Shown here in pieces: positions 24,448-33,080 of a stretch of 34,684 nucleotides of DNA (positions within the stretch are counted from its first letter, which is position 1; each line of letters begins with the position of its first letter). The stretch comes from Haloarculaceae archaeon (GTDB lineage: Archaea > Halobacteriota > Halobacteria > Halobacteriales > Haloarculaceae). A model generated the notes under the pieces. That model was not told the origin of the DNA. It worked only from the letters and a program-made list of their open reading frames with translations, and searched no databases. Where the stretch lies: the NCBI GenBank assembly GCA_007122455.1, contig SKTU01000018.1, positions 1 to 34,684 on the forward strand, read 5' to 3'. A program made the translations under genes and the position numbers.

Positions 24448-24485
24448 ATCCACTCGTCGACAGCGAGCGACTAAAACGGTCCGCC

Positions 24486-25655
24486 CTACTCTCGCAGATA
24501 CTCGACGACCGTCTCACCGTCCGCGTCGAGCCCGCCGGCCTGTGCGACCGTTGGCGAACCACCACCGCCACCGCCGAACGCGTCGGTGAGCCTCTCGACG
24601 ATCTCGCCGGCGTCGGCAGCGTCGTTCGCCCCGACCGCGAGCTGGCCGTTCGGCGTGACGAGTGCGGCCACGTCGATCCCATCGGGACGCGCTCCGACCC
24701 GCTCGCGGAGCGCATCCCCGTCGGCGGAGACGACGCCGGCGATCCACGTCGCACCGTTCCGCTCGAAGGACCCGTCGACGAGTTCGTCGATCCGGGCGTC
24801 GAGAACGCGCTCACGAAGCTCGTCCCGCTCGGCGCGCAGTTCGTCGCGTTCCGACCGCAACCGATCGATCGAGTCGACGACGCCGTCGAGGTTCGTCCCG
24901 AGCTCCGCGGCCGCGTCGAGTGCGGTTCGCTTTTCGGCCGCGCGACGATCGATGCCGTCGGGGCCGACCGAGAACTCCACCCGCGTCAACCCCTCGCCGG
25001 GGTTCGACCGACTCAGCAACGTCACCGGTCCGATTTCCCCGGTGTTGCCGACGTGCGTTCCGCCACAGGCCGCAGCGTCCCACCCCTCGATCTCGACGAC
25101 TCGGACGGTTTCGCCCGCGATACCCTCCTCCGTTTTGCTGTTGAAAGCGACGTCGTCCCGTCCGAGCGCCTCCTCGCGAGGGAGCGGCTCCCACGTGACT
25201 GGCCGACTCTCCCAGACGCAGCGGTTGACGAGGCGCTCCAGTTCGACCAGCGCATCGTCGTCGATGTCGGTCGTCGTCGAGAAGTCGACGCGGACCTTCT
25301 CTGCGTCGATGCCGAAGCCACCGTACCCCAGCTCGTCGAACAGCCTCCTGCCGGCGCCGTAGAGCACGTGGCTGGCGGTGTGAGCGCGCATACAGTACCG
25401 GCGGAACGCCGGATCGATCATCGCCTCCACGGCGTCACCGGCCTCGAGCGTCCCGTCGATCGCGTGAACGACCTCGCCGTCTACCGTCTGTACGTCGAGG
25501 ACCCGATGCCCGCCGATCGTCCCCCTATCGGCCGGTTGTCCACCGCCCTGGGGGTAGAAGTACGTCTCGGAGAGGACGACCTCGTCCCCGCCGGTCTCTA
25601 CCGTCGCTTCGAACGTGAGCGTCTCGGGCTCGGCTGCGGCCTTCGACGGAGCCAT
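24486..25655 (-). CDS. Alanyl-tRNA editing protein AlaX (large type, with DHHA1)
   Basis: 389 residues. It hydrolyses mischarged Ser- or Gly-tRNA(Ala). The zinc motifs of the editing domain are HTASH (H92, H96) and CGGTH (C197, H201). The N-terminal part YFYPQGGGQPADRGTI is the AlaRS-editing opening. A coiled coil (DSIDRLRSERDELRAERDEL) leads to a C-terminal DHHA1-like domain with DAFGGGGGGSPTVAQAGG, as in AlaX-L. ATG at 25655 is used; an in-frame GTG at 25667 exists. The acyl-CoA dehydrogenase starts 38 bases downstream of the AlaX stop in the same direction. Confidence 0.94.
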   Translation of the reverse strand: MAPSKAAAEPETLTFEATVETGGDEVVLSETYFYPQGGGQPADRGTIGGHRVLDVQTVDGEVVHAIDGTLEAGDAVEAMIDPAFRRYCMRAHTASHVLYGAGRRLFDELGYGGFGIDAEKVRVDFSTTTDIDDDALVELERLVNRCVWESRPVTWEPLPREEALGRDDVAFNSKTEEGIAGETVRVVEIEGWDAAACGGTHVGNTGEIGPVTLLSRSNPGEGLTRVEFSVGPDGIDRRAAEKRTALDAAAELGTNLDGVVDSIDRLRSERDELRAERDELRERVLDARIDELVDGSFERNGATWIAGVVSADGDALRERVGARPDGIDVAALVTPNGQLAVGANDAADAGEIVERLTDAFGGGGGGSPTVAQAGGLDADGETVVEYLRE

Positions 25656-25696
25656 GACCGACGTCACGGTTCGATCCGATAAAAACCGACCGCTCG

Positions 25697-26185
25697 CTAC
25701 TCGTCGACGAGTTCGACGTTCAGCCGCTCCTCGAGCGCGCGGATGACGGAGCCGCCGACACCGGCTCTCGGCGCGCGCCCCTGCTCGACCGCGAGTAAGT
25801 CCGCTTGCTCGATCCCGAGCTCGGCCGCCAGTTCGTCCGGCTGGAGGCCGATCTCCTGGCGGGCCGTCTCGACGCGGTCACCGTAACCGCTGACGAGATA
25901 CGGGAGTTGGTCGTCGTCGTAATCCGTTTTCTCGACCCAGTCGGTTTCGACCTTCTGGGCGTCTCCGAGCCGTGCCACGTTCTGAGCGGCTCGCTTCCGT
26001 CGCTTTCGCTCCTCGGCGGTGTCGTCGGTCGAGGACTCCTCGTCGCCGTGACGAGCACAGTCGTCGCAGAGCTCGAGTCGGGCCCCGGCGACGGTTGCCG
26101 TTCGCAACTGTCGCCCCTCGGCGCCGCAGAGTTCGCAGGCGTCGCTCGACTCACCGCCGACGCCCCCGGTCGAGTACTTGGCCAT
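25697..26185 (-). CDS. Multiprotein bridging factor 1 homologue (aMBF1)
   Basis: 162 residues. The N-terminal zinc ribbon has C17, C20, C40 and C43 (CELC and CDDC), a basic acidic linker follows, and residues 100-160 form the Cro/CI-type HTH: RQEIGLQPDELAAELGIEQADLLAVEQG. This is the archaeal MBF1 layout (TIGR00270 type), a factor bound to ribosomes and general transcription. A TTTGAAGTA tract about 26 bases upstream of the ATG may be the TATA box. It is followed by AlaX in the same direction, 41 bases between. Confidence 0.94.
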   Translation of the reverse strand: MAKYSTGGVGGESSDACELCGAEGRQLRTATVAGARLELCDDCARHGDEESSTDDTAEERKRRKRAAQNVARLGDAQKVETDWVEKTDYDDDQLPYLVSGYGDRVETARQEIGLQPDELAAELGIEQADLLAVEQGRAPRAGVGGSVIRALEERLNVELVDE

Positions 26186-26300
26186 ATTTACGTAGAGACT
26201 CGGTGTCTACTTCAAAGGTTCGAGGAACTCCTCCGGTGAGATCCCACGCCACGATGGCGAACTGTCGCGACACGCTTCGGGGCAGCGCTAAAGGAAAGCC

Positions 26301-26309
26301 CTTTTATCG
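26301..26309 (+). promoter_or_regulatory. TATA box of tRNA-Leu
   Basis: CTTTTATCG is centred 43 bases before the tRNA 5' end, giving a pre-tRNA leader of about 16 bases. Confidence 0.5.
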
Positions 26310-26347
26310 TCCCCCGGATTAGCGACGAATGCGGAGAGATACCCCGT

Positions 26348-26432
26348 GCGTGGGTAGCCAAGCCAGGCCAACGGCGCAGCGTTGAGGGCGCTGTCCTGTA
26401 GAGGTCCGCCGGTTCAAATCCGGTCCCACGCA
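26348..26432 (+). tRNA. tRNA-Leu (anticodon GAG)
   Basis: Acceptor arms GCGTGGG and CCCACGC pair over 7 bases. The anticodon stem CAGCG/CGCTG holds the loop TTGAGGG with anticodon GAG. The long variable arm marks a class II tRNA, and the T-arm reads CCGG-TTCAAAT-CCGG. 85 bases including the discriminator A; no CCA and no intron. Confidence 0.94.
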
Positions 26433-26446
26433 CTGTACACCAGTGC

Positions 26447-26467
26447 GGGTGCTCGAAGACAGCACCC
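26447..26467 (+). terminator. Hairpin after tRNA-Leu
   Basis: GGGTGCT (26447-26453) pairs with AGCACCC (26461-26467) around a 7-base loop, 14 bases after the tRNA. There is no T-run, so termination is only a guess; a processing signal is equally possible. Confidence 0.35.
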
Positions 26468-26534
26468 ACGCATCATCCTTCCGACGCAACGAACGGGAGC
26501 GGACGCTATAGCTCTCGGACCGCCACGGCCGCTT

Positions 26535-28376
26535 TCAGAACCCCCACAGCAGCGCGATACCGAGGGTGGTGAGAATCGCGAGGAGGAACTGCAGCGGGGC
26601 ACCGACCCGGAGGAAATCCGAGAACGCGTACCCACCGGGACCGTACACCATCAGGTTCGTCTGGTAACCGACGGGGGTCATAAACGACGTCGCGGAGGCG
26701 AACATCACCGTGAGCAGAAACGAAAAGGCGTCGGCATCCAGGCGGATCGCCGCGTCGACGGCGACCGGAATCATCAGGACGATCGTGGCGACCGGCGTGA
26801 TGACGTTGGCGAGAAGCCCCGTCAGAACGTAAAAGAAGAAGACGACGAGGAGGAGTGGAAGATATACATCCATCGCGACGATCACCTCCGCGATCAGGCT
26901 CGCGCCGCCGGTCGCCTCCATCGCCAATCCGAGCGGAATGACTCCGGCCAGCAGGAAGATGATGTTCCACGAGACCGCGTCATAGGCGTCAGCGGGCCTG
27001 AGACAACCCGTGACGATCATCGCGACGACGCCACCCAGCGCAGCGATCACGATCGACGCGAGATTCAGCGCTGCGGCGGCGATGACTGCGGCGAGTATTC
27101 CGACTGCCAGCGGCGTCTTCGGCGACAGTGGTGCGAGCTGCTCGTCGGCGTCGGCGAGTCGGTCGTAGGCGCGCTCGTCGGCAACGAGGAGGTTCCCCGA
27201 GTCGGTGAAGTAGTCGATCGACTCCGGCGGAATCCTCACCAACAGGAGATCGCCCGGTCTGAGCGTCGTCGCTTCGAGATCGGTCCGGATCAGCGTCCCC
27301 TCCCGGCGGATCGCGAGCACCCTGGTCCGATGAAACTCCGCCAGCCGTACTTCGGATAGCCGCTCGCCGACGTAGGACGAATCGTCGGGGACGACCGCCT
27401 TCGCGAGCCGTTTACCGGTCGGTGCACCCTCGAACGTCTCCTCGGTGACACCTTCGCGCAGGAGCTGTCGGAGCTCGTTGGCCTCTCGGAACTGGTTGAC
27501 CGCCTGTAACGTCCCGTTGACCACGAGAACGTCGTCCGTTTCGACCCGCTGGTCGGTGTACGGGGCCGAGTAGACGTCGTCGCCGCGGCGGAGCTGGAGA
27601 ACGGATACCGCCGCCTCGGCGTCGTCGTCGATCTCTTTGACGGTCCGGCCGACGAGTGGGGACGTTTCGCGCACCTGGACCTGTGAGAGGTGGTCCTCGA
27701 GTTCGAACTGCGTGATCAAGTCGGCGTCGACCGGGATCCGCGCCGGCGTGAGCCGCCAACCGATCGTCAGCAGATACGCGATGCCGACGGCGAGGATGAG
27801 GATGCCGAGCGGGGTGAACTCGAACATGCCGATCCCGTCCCGCCCGGGTATCAACTGGCGCGCGAAATCGCTGGCGAGGAGGTTAGTCGACGTTCCGACG
27901 AGCGTCAGCGTCCCACCCAGTATCGCGGCGTACGACAGCGGCAACAGCAGCTTCGACGGCGAGATACCGCTCTTCTCGGCCAGATCGGAGATCATCGGGA
28001 TGAAGACGGCCACGACGGGGGTGTTGTTGATGAATCCCGCAAGCGGTCCGGTCATTCCGACGGTGGCTGCCAGCGCCCGCCGCTCGCTTCCGCCCGTGAA
28101 TTCTGCGAGGTAGACGCCGAGACGTTGAACGATGCCAGTGTTTTGAATCCCGGCGCTCAACATGTACATCGCGACGATCGTGATCGTCGCCGGGTTCGAG
28201 AACCCGGAGATCGCCTCCTGTGGCGTGATTCCGACGACGGGTTCCAGCAGTGCCAGCGCGACCACGATCCCGATCGCGGTCGTGTCGTTCGGAACGAGTT
28301 CGGAGACGAAGAGAACGAGCGCGACGCCGATGAGAGAGAACACCACGACCGTCGCGACAGACACCTCGCCGAGCAT
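26535..28376 (-). CDS. SLC13-family permease with two TrkA-C (RCK_C) domains
   Basis: 613 residues. It has two blocks of membrane helices (about 1-205 and 400-613). SNPATITIVAMYMLSAGIQNTGIV, GFINNTPVVAVFIPM and the loop GGTLTLVGTSTNLLAS are typical of the ArsB/NhaD/DASS ion transporter superfamily. Between the blocks lie two RCK_C domains (around 215-300 and 315-390, for example ETSPLVGRTVKEIDDD and DDSSYVGERLSEVRL), which sense nucleotides or ions. Likely a sodium-driven anion (sulfate, dicarboxylate) transporter; the substrate cannot be read. A TATA box 28 bases upstream supports the ATG. Confidence 0.93.
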   Translation of the reverse strand: MLGEVSVATVVVFSLIGVALVLFVSELVPNDTTAIGIVVALALLEPVVGITPQEAISGFSNPATITIVAMYMLSAGIQNTGIVQRLGVYLAEFTGGSERRALAATVGMTGPLAGFINNTPVVAVFIPMISDLAEKSGISPSKLLLPLSYAAILGGTLTLVGTSTNLLASDFARQLIPGRDGIGMFEFTPLGILILAVGIAYLLTIGWRLTPARIPVDADLITQFELEDHLSQVQVRETSPLVGRTVKEIDDDAEAAVSVLQLRRGDDVYSAPYTDQRVETDDVLVVNGTLQAVNQFREANELRQLLREGVTEETFEGAPTGKRLAKAVVPDDSSYVGERLSEVRLAEFHRTRVLAIRREGTLIRTDLEATTLRPGDLLLVRIPPESIDYFTDSGNLLVADERAYDRLADADEQLAPLSPKTPLAVGILAAVIAAAALNLASIVIAALGGVVAMIVTGCLRPADAYDAVSWNIIFLLAGVIPLGLAMEATGGASLIAEVIVAMDVYLPLLLVVFFFYVLTGLLANVITPVATIVLMIPVAVDAAIRLDADAFSFLLTVMFASATSFMTPVGYQTNLMVYGPGGYAFSDFLRVGAPLQFLLAILTTLGIALLWGF

Positions 28377-28398
28377 GTACGGTCCCGACGACGCGGCC

Positions 28399-28408
28399 GG
28401 TATTTACT
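28399..28408 (-). promoter_or_regulatory. TATA box of the SLC13 permease gene
   Basis: Minus-strand AGTAAATACC is centred about 28 bases before the ATG at 28376. Confidence 0.5.
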
Positions 28409-28488
28409 GTTCGGGACAGCCACCACCCACGGCACTCTCGTCGATCCCTTTCTTAACGCCTATTCCGTCCCACGCCGTACGGCCGCTC

Positions 28489-29052
28489 ATGGATGAACGA
28501 GCGTGGGGTCGCGATCGAGTGACCGAGCTGACGGCAGTCCTGACAGCGGTGTCGCTTGCACTCGTCTTCGGAGCCGCGCTGCAGCTCATCCCCGTCGGGG
28601 CACTCCCACAGCCCGAACCGGTACTCGACGCGATCCCACACGTCAACGTCGCCCTCAGTCTCGCCGCGATCGGAACGATACTCGCCGGCTGGCGCTCCAT
28701 CCGCCGCGGCGACGTCGGAACTCACCGTCGGCTGATGATCGCGAGCTTCCTCCTGTTTGCGGCCTTTCTGCTGTTGTATCTCTACCGCGTCGCGGTCGAG
28801 GGCCCCACGTCCTTCGACGGACCAGCGCTAGTTCGAAACTACGTCTACGTTCCGATCCTCGTCGTTCACGTGCTGTTGGCTGTCGTCTGCGTGCCCTTCG
28901 TCTTCTACGCGCTACTGCTCGGTTCGACGCGGTCAGTTCCGGAGATCTACGAGACGACCCACGCCCGAGTCGGACAAATCGCAGCGAGCCTCTGGCTCGT
29001 CTCCTTCTCGATGGGAATCGTCATCTACGCGCTGCTGTATCTCCTCTACTGA
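28489..29052 (+). CDS. DUF420-family membrane protein
   Basis: 187 residues. Five membrane helices are visible, for example LTAVLTAVSLALVFGAALQLI, PHVNVALSLAAIGTILAGW, LMIASFLLFAAFLLLYLYRVAV, YVPILVVHVLLAVVCVPFVFY and AASLWLVSFSMGIVIYALLYLL. The loop GTHRRLMIASF and conserved histidines match DUF420, often found with heme-copper oxidase genes. Here no oxidase genes adjoin it. ATG at 28489 is preferred; the upstream open frame is antisense to SLC13. Confidence 0.85.
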   Translation: MDERAWGRDRVTELTAVLTAVSLALVFGAALQLIPVGALPQPEPVLDAIPHVNVALSLAAIGTILAGWRSIRRGDVGTHRRLMIASFLLFAAFLLLYLYRVAVEGPTSFDGPALVRNYVYVPILVVHVLLAVVCVPFVFYALLLGSTRSVPEIYETTHARVGQIAASLWLVSFSMGIVIYALLYLLY

Positions 29053-29099
29053 TCGTCCGACCGGAACACGTATCCGTCTGGGATTGACACCCAGTACCA

Positions 29100-30287
29100 A
29101 TGTCCGAATTTGCAGGCTATCGGCGCGACGACGGGCGGATCGGCGTCCGGAACCGCGTCGCCGTGATCCCGATCTCGGTCGCGGCGAGTACGATCGCCGA
29201 ACGGATCGCAGCGGAGGCCGGAGCGGGCGTCACCTCGACGCCCCACCAGATGGGAACCGAACAGCCGGCTGCAGCGCGAGCCCAAACCGAGCGAGTGCTC
29301 ACAGGTATCGGCCGGAATCCGAACGTCGGGGCGGCGCTCGTCGTCTATCTCGGCACGGAGGTCGCCGACGTCGACGGGATCGCCGACGGGATCGCCGACG
29401 TGGGAACGCCCGTCGAGACGCTCTCGATACGGTCGGCCGGCGGCGCGCGCGACACCGTCTCCGCCGGCGTCAGTATCGCCGACGAGCTATCCGACGAGAT
29501 CGCGAGCGCCCGCAGGGAAACCGCCGACGCGAGCGAGCTGATATTTGCCGTCGAATGCGGCGGAAGCGACGCCACGAGCGGTATCGCGTCGAACCCCGCC
29601 GTCGGAAACGCGTGCGATCGGTTGATCGACGACGGCGGGACCGCCTGCTTCAGCGAGACGCCGGAGTTCATCGGTGCAGAGCACGTCCTCGCCGAGCGAT
29701 GCGCCGACGAGGAGACGCGGCGCCGGCTGCTCGAGCGCGTCGATCGTCGCGAGGCGATCGCCGACATGATGGGCGTCGACCTCCGCGAGAGTCAACCGTC
29801 CCCCGGAAACAAGGAGGGTGGACTCACCACCATCGAGGAGAAGAGCCTCGGGGCGATCTCGAAGGGCGGGACCAGTCCGATCCGCGGCATCGTCGACTAC
29901 GGGGAGCCGCTTCCCGTCGGCGGCGGGTTGGTCCTGATGGACACGCCCGGCTACGACGTCGAGAGCGTCGTCGGGAAGGTCGCCGGCGGCGCCCAGATCG
30001 CCGCGTTCACCACTGGACGCGGCAGCACGACCGGCAACCCGATCGCACCCGTGATCAAGGTCACCGGTAACGCCCGAACGTGGGACCGGATGGCGAACAA
30101 CATGGACGTGAACGCGAGCACGATACTCGACGGCGAGCCGATCGACAGCGTCGGCGAGCGGATCTACGAGACGCTGCTGTCGGTGGCTGACGGGCGACCG
30201 ACCGAGGCAGAACGGCGCGGGATGGAGGAGTTCGCGATCAACGAGATCCAGCCCCGCGAACTCGAGGCGCTGGGGGAGCCGGTATGA
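29100..30287 (+). CDS. UxaA/GarD-family dehydratase large subunit A
   Basis: 395 residues. The start GYRRDDGRIGVRNRVAVIP and the C-terminal half are strongly family-like: CGGSDATSGIASNPAVG (153-169), SPGNKEGGLTTIEEKSLG (234-251), KGGTSPI, MDTPGYD and FTTGRG, shared with altronate and galactarate dehydratases and sulfolactate sulfo-lyase. The family's N-terminal HxxGC and GLGCE motifs are here HQMGTEQ (49-55) and YLGTEV (83-88), each with Cys replaced by Thr. It overlaps the SAF gene by four bases (ATGA). Likely removes water (or another group) from a sugar-acid-type substrate; the substrate is unknown. Confidence 0.9.
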   Translation: MSEFAGYRRDDGRIGVRNRVAVIPISVAASTIAERIAAEAGAGVTSTPHQMGTEQPAAARAQTERVLTGIGRNPNVGAALVVYLGTEVADVDGIADGIADVGTPVETLSIRSAGGARDTVSAGVSIADELSDEIASARRETADASELIFAVECGGSDATSGIASNPAVGNACDRLIDDGGTACFSETPEFIGAEHVLAERCADEETRRRLLERVDRREAIADMMGVDLRESQPSPGNKEGGLTTIEEKSLGAISKGGTSPIRGIVDYGEPLPVGGGLVLMDTPGYDVESVVGKVAGGAQIAAFTTGRGSTTGNPIAPVIKVTGNARTWDRMANNMDVNASTILDGEPIDSVGERIYETLLSVADGRPTEAERRGMEEFAINEIQPRELEALGEPV

Positions 30288-30610
30288 AGGGGATCGTCCT
30301 CGACGACCGCGCGCTCCTGATGGTCGAGTCGGACACGGTCGCGACCGCGCTGGACGACCTCGAGCGTGGGACGGAGCTCTCCGTCGCGGCAGTCGGTAGC
30401 GACCGGGACCGCGTCACGCTCACCGAGGATATCGCCTTCGGCCACAAGTTCGCGATCGAGCGGATCGACGCCGGCGACCCCGTCGAGAAGTACGGCGAGC
30501 GGATCGGCAGCGCCAGCCGCCCGATCGAACCGGGCGAGTGGGTGCACACGCACAACTGCGAGAGCGATCGCGGCCGCGGGGATCGCACCGCCGAGGGGGC
30601 CAACGCATGA
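30284..30610 (+). CDS. SAF-domain small subunit of a UxaA-type dehydratase
   Basis: 108 residues. The core of about 90 residues (GIVLDDRALLMVESDTVATAL, then DIAFGHKFAIERIDAGDPVEKYGERIGSA) is the SAF domain found at the N-terminus of one-chain altronate dehydratases and as the small subunit in split systems. The end PIEPGEWVHTHNCES supplies the conserved HTHN motif of UxaA/SuyA small subunits. It sits between the two large paralogues with ATGA overlaps at both ends (30284-30287, 30607-30610), so equal expression is likely. Confidence 0.9.
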   Translation: MKGIVLDDRALLMVESDTVATALDDLERGTELSVAAVGSDRDRVTLTEDIAFGHKFAIERIDAGDPVEKYGERIGSASRPIEPGEWVHTHNCESDRGRGDRTAEGANA

Positions 30611-31731
30611 GCTCTCGAGGCGTGACGCCGACCGAGGAGCTCTCCTTCGACGGCTATCGCCGCGACCGCGGCTCCGTCGGGATCCGGAACCGGCTCGTGG
30701 TGTTACCGTCGGTCATCTGTTCGCGAACCGTCGCCGACCGGATCGCCGACGCGGTTCCGGAGGCGGTCAGCACGCCGCACGACCACGGTTGCGCACAGCT
30801 CGGCGACGACAGCGACCGCACCGAGCGCACGTTCGTCGGCGTCGCGTCGAACCCGAACGTCGCCGGCGCTGTCGTCGTCGGTCTGGGATGTGAGACGATC
30901 CAGAGCGGAACGATCGTCGACCAGTTACGCGAGCGAGACGTTCCCGTATCCGAGGTGGTCATTCAGGAGGCCGGTGGAACGGAGGAGTGCTACAGAGCGG
31001 GCGTCGAGCGCGCGGAGGGGATCCTCGCGAACGCCCGTGAGGAGCCTGCCGGTCCGCTCGGGCTATCTGATCTCACCGTCGGCGTCGTCAGCGGCGACTT
31101 CCGCCCCTCGTCGCTCGGGAGCGCCGATCCGCTCGTCGGGGAGGCGGTCGACCGGATCGTCGACGCCGGTGGACGAGCGCTGATCGCGGGCGGCGAGCGT
31201 ATCGACAGCCACGGAGAGGCGATCGCCGACCGGCTCGCGACCGACGCCGCCGAAGTCGGGTTCGAAGCCGTGACGACCGGTACCGACCGGTCGTCACCGG
31301 TCTCCAGTCCGCGCCAGCGCGCGGCTGCCAGCTCCTTCGAGGAGGTCGCCGCACCGTGGAACGATCACCCGATCCGGGACGTCCTCCCGTACGGGGCGTC
31401 TGCGACCCACGACAGCGGTGTCGCGCTCGTGGACACGCCCTCGGAGTTCGGCGAGGCTGCGACGGCGCTCGCCGCCGCCGGCGCACAGCTCGTGATCCAC
31501 GTCACCGCCGACGGCGATCCGGCCGGCCATCCGATCGTCCCGACGATCAAGCTGACGGGGGACGGGGCGACCTACGAGGCGCTCTCGACGGATATCGAAT
31601 TTTTCGCAGCGGAGACGGAAAGCGACGCGCTGATCTCCAGCGTCGTGAACACCGCTCGCGGGGACGAAACGCGGAGCGAGGCCCACGGCATCACCACCTT
31701 CGCGATCACGCGCGTCGGCCCGTCGACGTAG
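30607..31731 (+). CDS. UxaA-family large subunit B, divergent paralogue
   Basis: 374 residues. It shares the fold start (GYRRDRGSVGIRNRLVVLP) with subunit A and keeps the N-terminal family motifs that A has lost: HDHGCAQ (58-64), SNPNVAGAVVVGLGCE (81-96), and EAGGTEE. By contrast the C-terminal half lacks CGGSD (VVSGDFRPS occupies the place), lacks GNKEGGLTT and EKSLG, and reads HVTADGDPAGHP where A has FTTGRG. PTIKLTG is retained. It starts in a four-base overlap with the SAF gene. Together with A this looks like one active site split over two chains. Confidence 0.88.
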   Translation: MSSRGVTPTEELSFDGYRRDRGSVGIRNRLVVLPSVICSRTVADRIADAVPEAVSTPHDHGCAQLGDDSDRTERTFVGVASNPNVAGAVVVGLGCETIQSGTIVDQLRERDVPVSEVVIQEAGGTEECYRAGVERAEGILANAREEPAGPLGLSDLTVGVVSGDFRPSSLGSADPLVGEAVDRIVDAGGRALIAGGERIDSHGEAIADRLATDAAEVGFEAVTTGTDRSSPVSSPRQRAAASSFEEVAAPWNDHPIRDVLPYGASATHDSGVALVDTPSEFGEAATALAAAGAQLVIHVTADGDPAGHPIVPTIKLTGDGATYEALSTDIEFFAAETESDALISSVVNTARGDETRSEAHGITTFAITRVGPST

Positions 31732-31785
31732 GAGGTCAACTGGCCATCAGACCAACTAAGACGCCGGCCTCTGAACCGTTTCGCG

Positions 31786-32568
31786 ATGAGCGTTACTCTC
31801 TCACAGGAGACGGAGCGACCGCACGTCGCCCACCTCCGAATCGACGCAAACGAGTTGAACCTCCTCTCGCTGGAGCTCGCCGACAGCGTGCGGGAGACGG
31901 TCGAGTCGACGCCGGATGACGTCTCCGTACTCACGATCGCTGCCCCCCAGCCCGACGACGGCGTCCGTGGGTTGACCGCCGGGCTGGATCTCGAGTGGGC
32001 CCACGATCTCACCCCGCACGAGGGACAGGATCTGCTGTACGCATTCTACGACATGATACAGGCGATCCGGGATCTGGAGGCGGTGACGATCTGTGGCTGC
32101 GGCGATTACACGCTCGGCGCCGGCTTCGAGCTCGCGATCGCCTGTGAGTTCCGGGTCGCGACCGACGACGCGGCGCTCGGCCTCCCGGAGGTCAACGTTG
32201 GCCTCCCGACGGTCATCCACGGCGGCCTGCTCGTCCGGCTCGTCGGCGAGGGGATCGCGAACGAACTGATATACAGGGGCGAGCCGATCGACGGCGCTCG
32301 GGCTTCGGAGCTCGGGATCGTGACCGACGCCGTCGGAGCCGACGAGTACGCCGAGACGGTGGACGGACTCGTCGACGAACTCGCCGCGAAGAGCCCACAC
32401 GTAATGACGCTTCAAAAGCGCGTGATGAAGCGGCTGCGATCGAACGGCGTCGAGTCGGGGATCTACGGCAGCGTCGCCGACATCGGCCGTGCGTTCGGCA
32501 GCCACGACCAGCGAGAGGCGATGGCCGCGTTTCTGGAGGACCGCGAACCGGAGTTCGAGGGCCGATGA
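31786..32568 (+). CDS. Enoyl-CoA hydratase/isomerase family protein
   Basis: 260 residues, the usual crotonase length. The oxyanion-hole region and both glutamates of classical hydratases are present: E115 in LGAGFELAIACE and E135 in LGLPEVNVGLP, so hydration of a 2-enoyl-CoA is plausible. An unusual GCGDY replaces the common NGxA before the Gly-rich turn. It follows the UxaA genes by 54 bases. AACTAAGAC about 29 bases before the ATG could be its own promoter, so operon membership is uncertain. Confidence 0.9.
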   Translation: MSVTLSQETERPHVAHLRIDANELNLLSLELADSVRETVESTPDDVSVLTIAAPQPDDGVRGLTAGLDLEWAHDLTPHEGQDLLYAFYDMIQAIRDLEAVTICGCGDYTLGAGFELAIACEFRVATDDAALGLPEVNVGLPTVIHGGLLVRLVGEGIANELIYRGEPIDGARASELGIVTDAVGADEYAETVDGLVDELAAKSPHVMTLQKRVMKRLRSNGVESGIYGSVADIGRAFGSHDQREAMAAFLEDREPEFEGR

Positions 32569-32584
32569 CGGTTCACTCGAACCG
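32569..32584 (+). terminator. Hairpin right after the enoyl-CoA hydratase stop
   Basis: CGGTTC-actc-GAACCG is a perfect 6-base stem with a 4-base loop, beginning on the base after TGA. No T-run follows. The rest of 32585-32783 shows no convincing gene. Confidence 0.4.
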
Positions 32585-32753
32585 GTGAGCTCTCGCGGAG
32601 ACGGACTGATTCGTGCTCATGCCGGGAGATAACCTCGTCGACCAATACTGTTCGGACCGTTCATCTCGAGGCATCTGGAGACGTTCCGATCCTGAAAATC
32701 CACCACTCGTGCTGTTTCGTGGAATCGACACTGGCGGACGATCCAGAGGAAAG

Positions 32754-32760
32754 GTTTGAG
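32754..32760 (+). promoter_or_regulatory. TATA-like box of a small membrane gene
   Basis: GTTTGAG is centred about 27 bases before the ATG at 32784. Confidence 0.35.
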
Positions 32761-32783
32761 ACGGGACCCACCGTACGGAACGC

Positions 32784-32984
32784 ATGAACAGAGAGTCGCT
32801 GGTGGAAGTCATCCCCCACTACCTCGCGTTGTTGATCCTGGTCATTCTCACCCTCACCGTCGTTCGAACGGCTTTCGGCGAACTCGCGTTCTGGATCGAG
32901 TTCGCGATCGTGGTCGTCGTCGCCTTCGCCTATCGACCCATCGTAATGAGACTCGGCATCGGGCCCTCCGCGTGGGAGCGGTAG
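32784..32984 (+). CDS. Small two-helix membrane protein
   Basis: 66 residues. Helices LALLILVILTLTVVRTAFG and AFWIEFAIVVVVAFAYRPIV are separated by a short loop; the tail is MRLGIGPSAWER. I recall similar small haloarchaeal membrane proteins but no function. It has its own promoter-like box. Confidence 0.7.
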   Translation: MNRESLVEVIPHYLALLILVILTLTVVRTAFGELAFWIEFAIVVVVAFAYRPIVMRLGIGPSAWER

Positions 32985-33015
32985 CTACCCACCCGATTTA
33001 CGACTACGGCAACGT

Positions 33016-33032
33016 CGGAGGATAGCCCTCCG
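33016..33032. terminator. Hairpin between convergent genes
   Basis: CGGAGG-atagc-CCTCCG is a perfect 6-base stem with a 5-base loop, located between the small membrane gene and the convergent CHRD gene. It could serve as a terminator for either. Confidence 0.4.
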
Positions 33033-33080
33033 CTAGCGGAACGTCACCACTCTGGAGGCTGATAACGGCACCAGTTCTCG

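Noticed and set aside
32573-32812. 79-codon minus-strand ORF
   Set aside because: Serine/proline/arginine-rich with no acidic bias, and overlaps the promoter of the small membrane gene.
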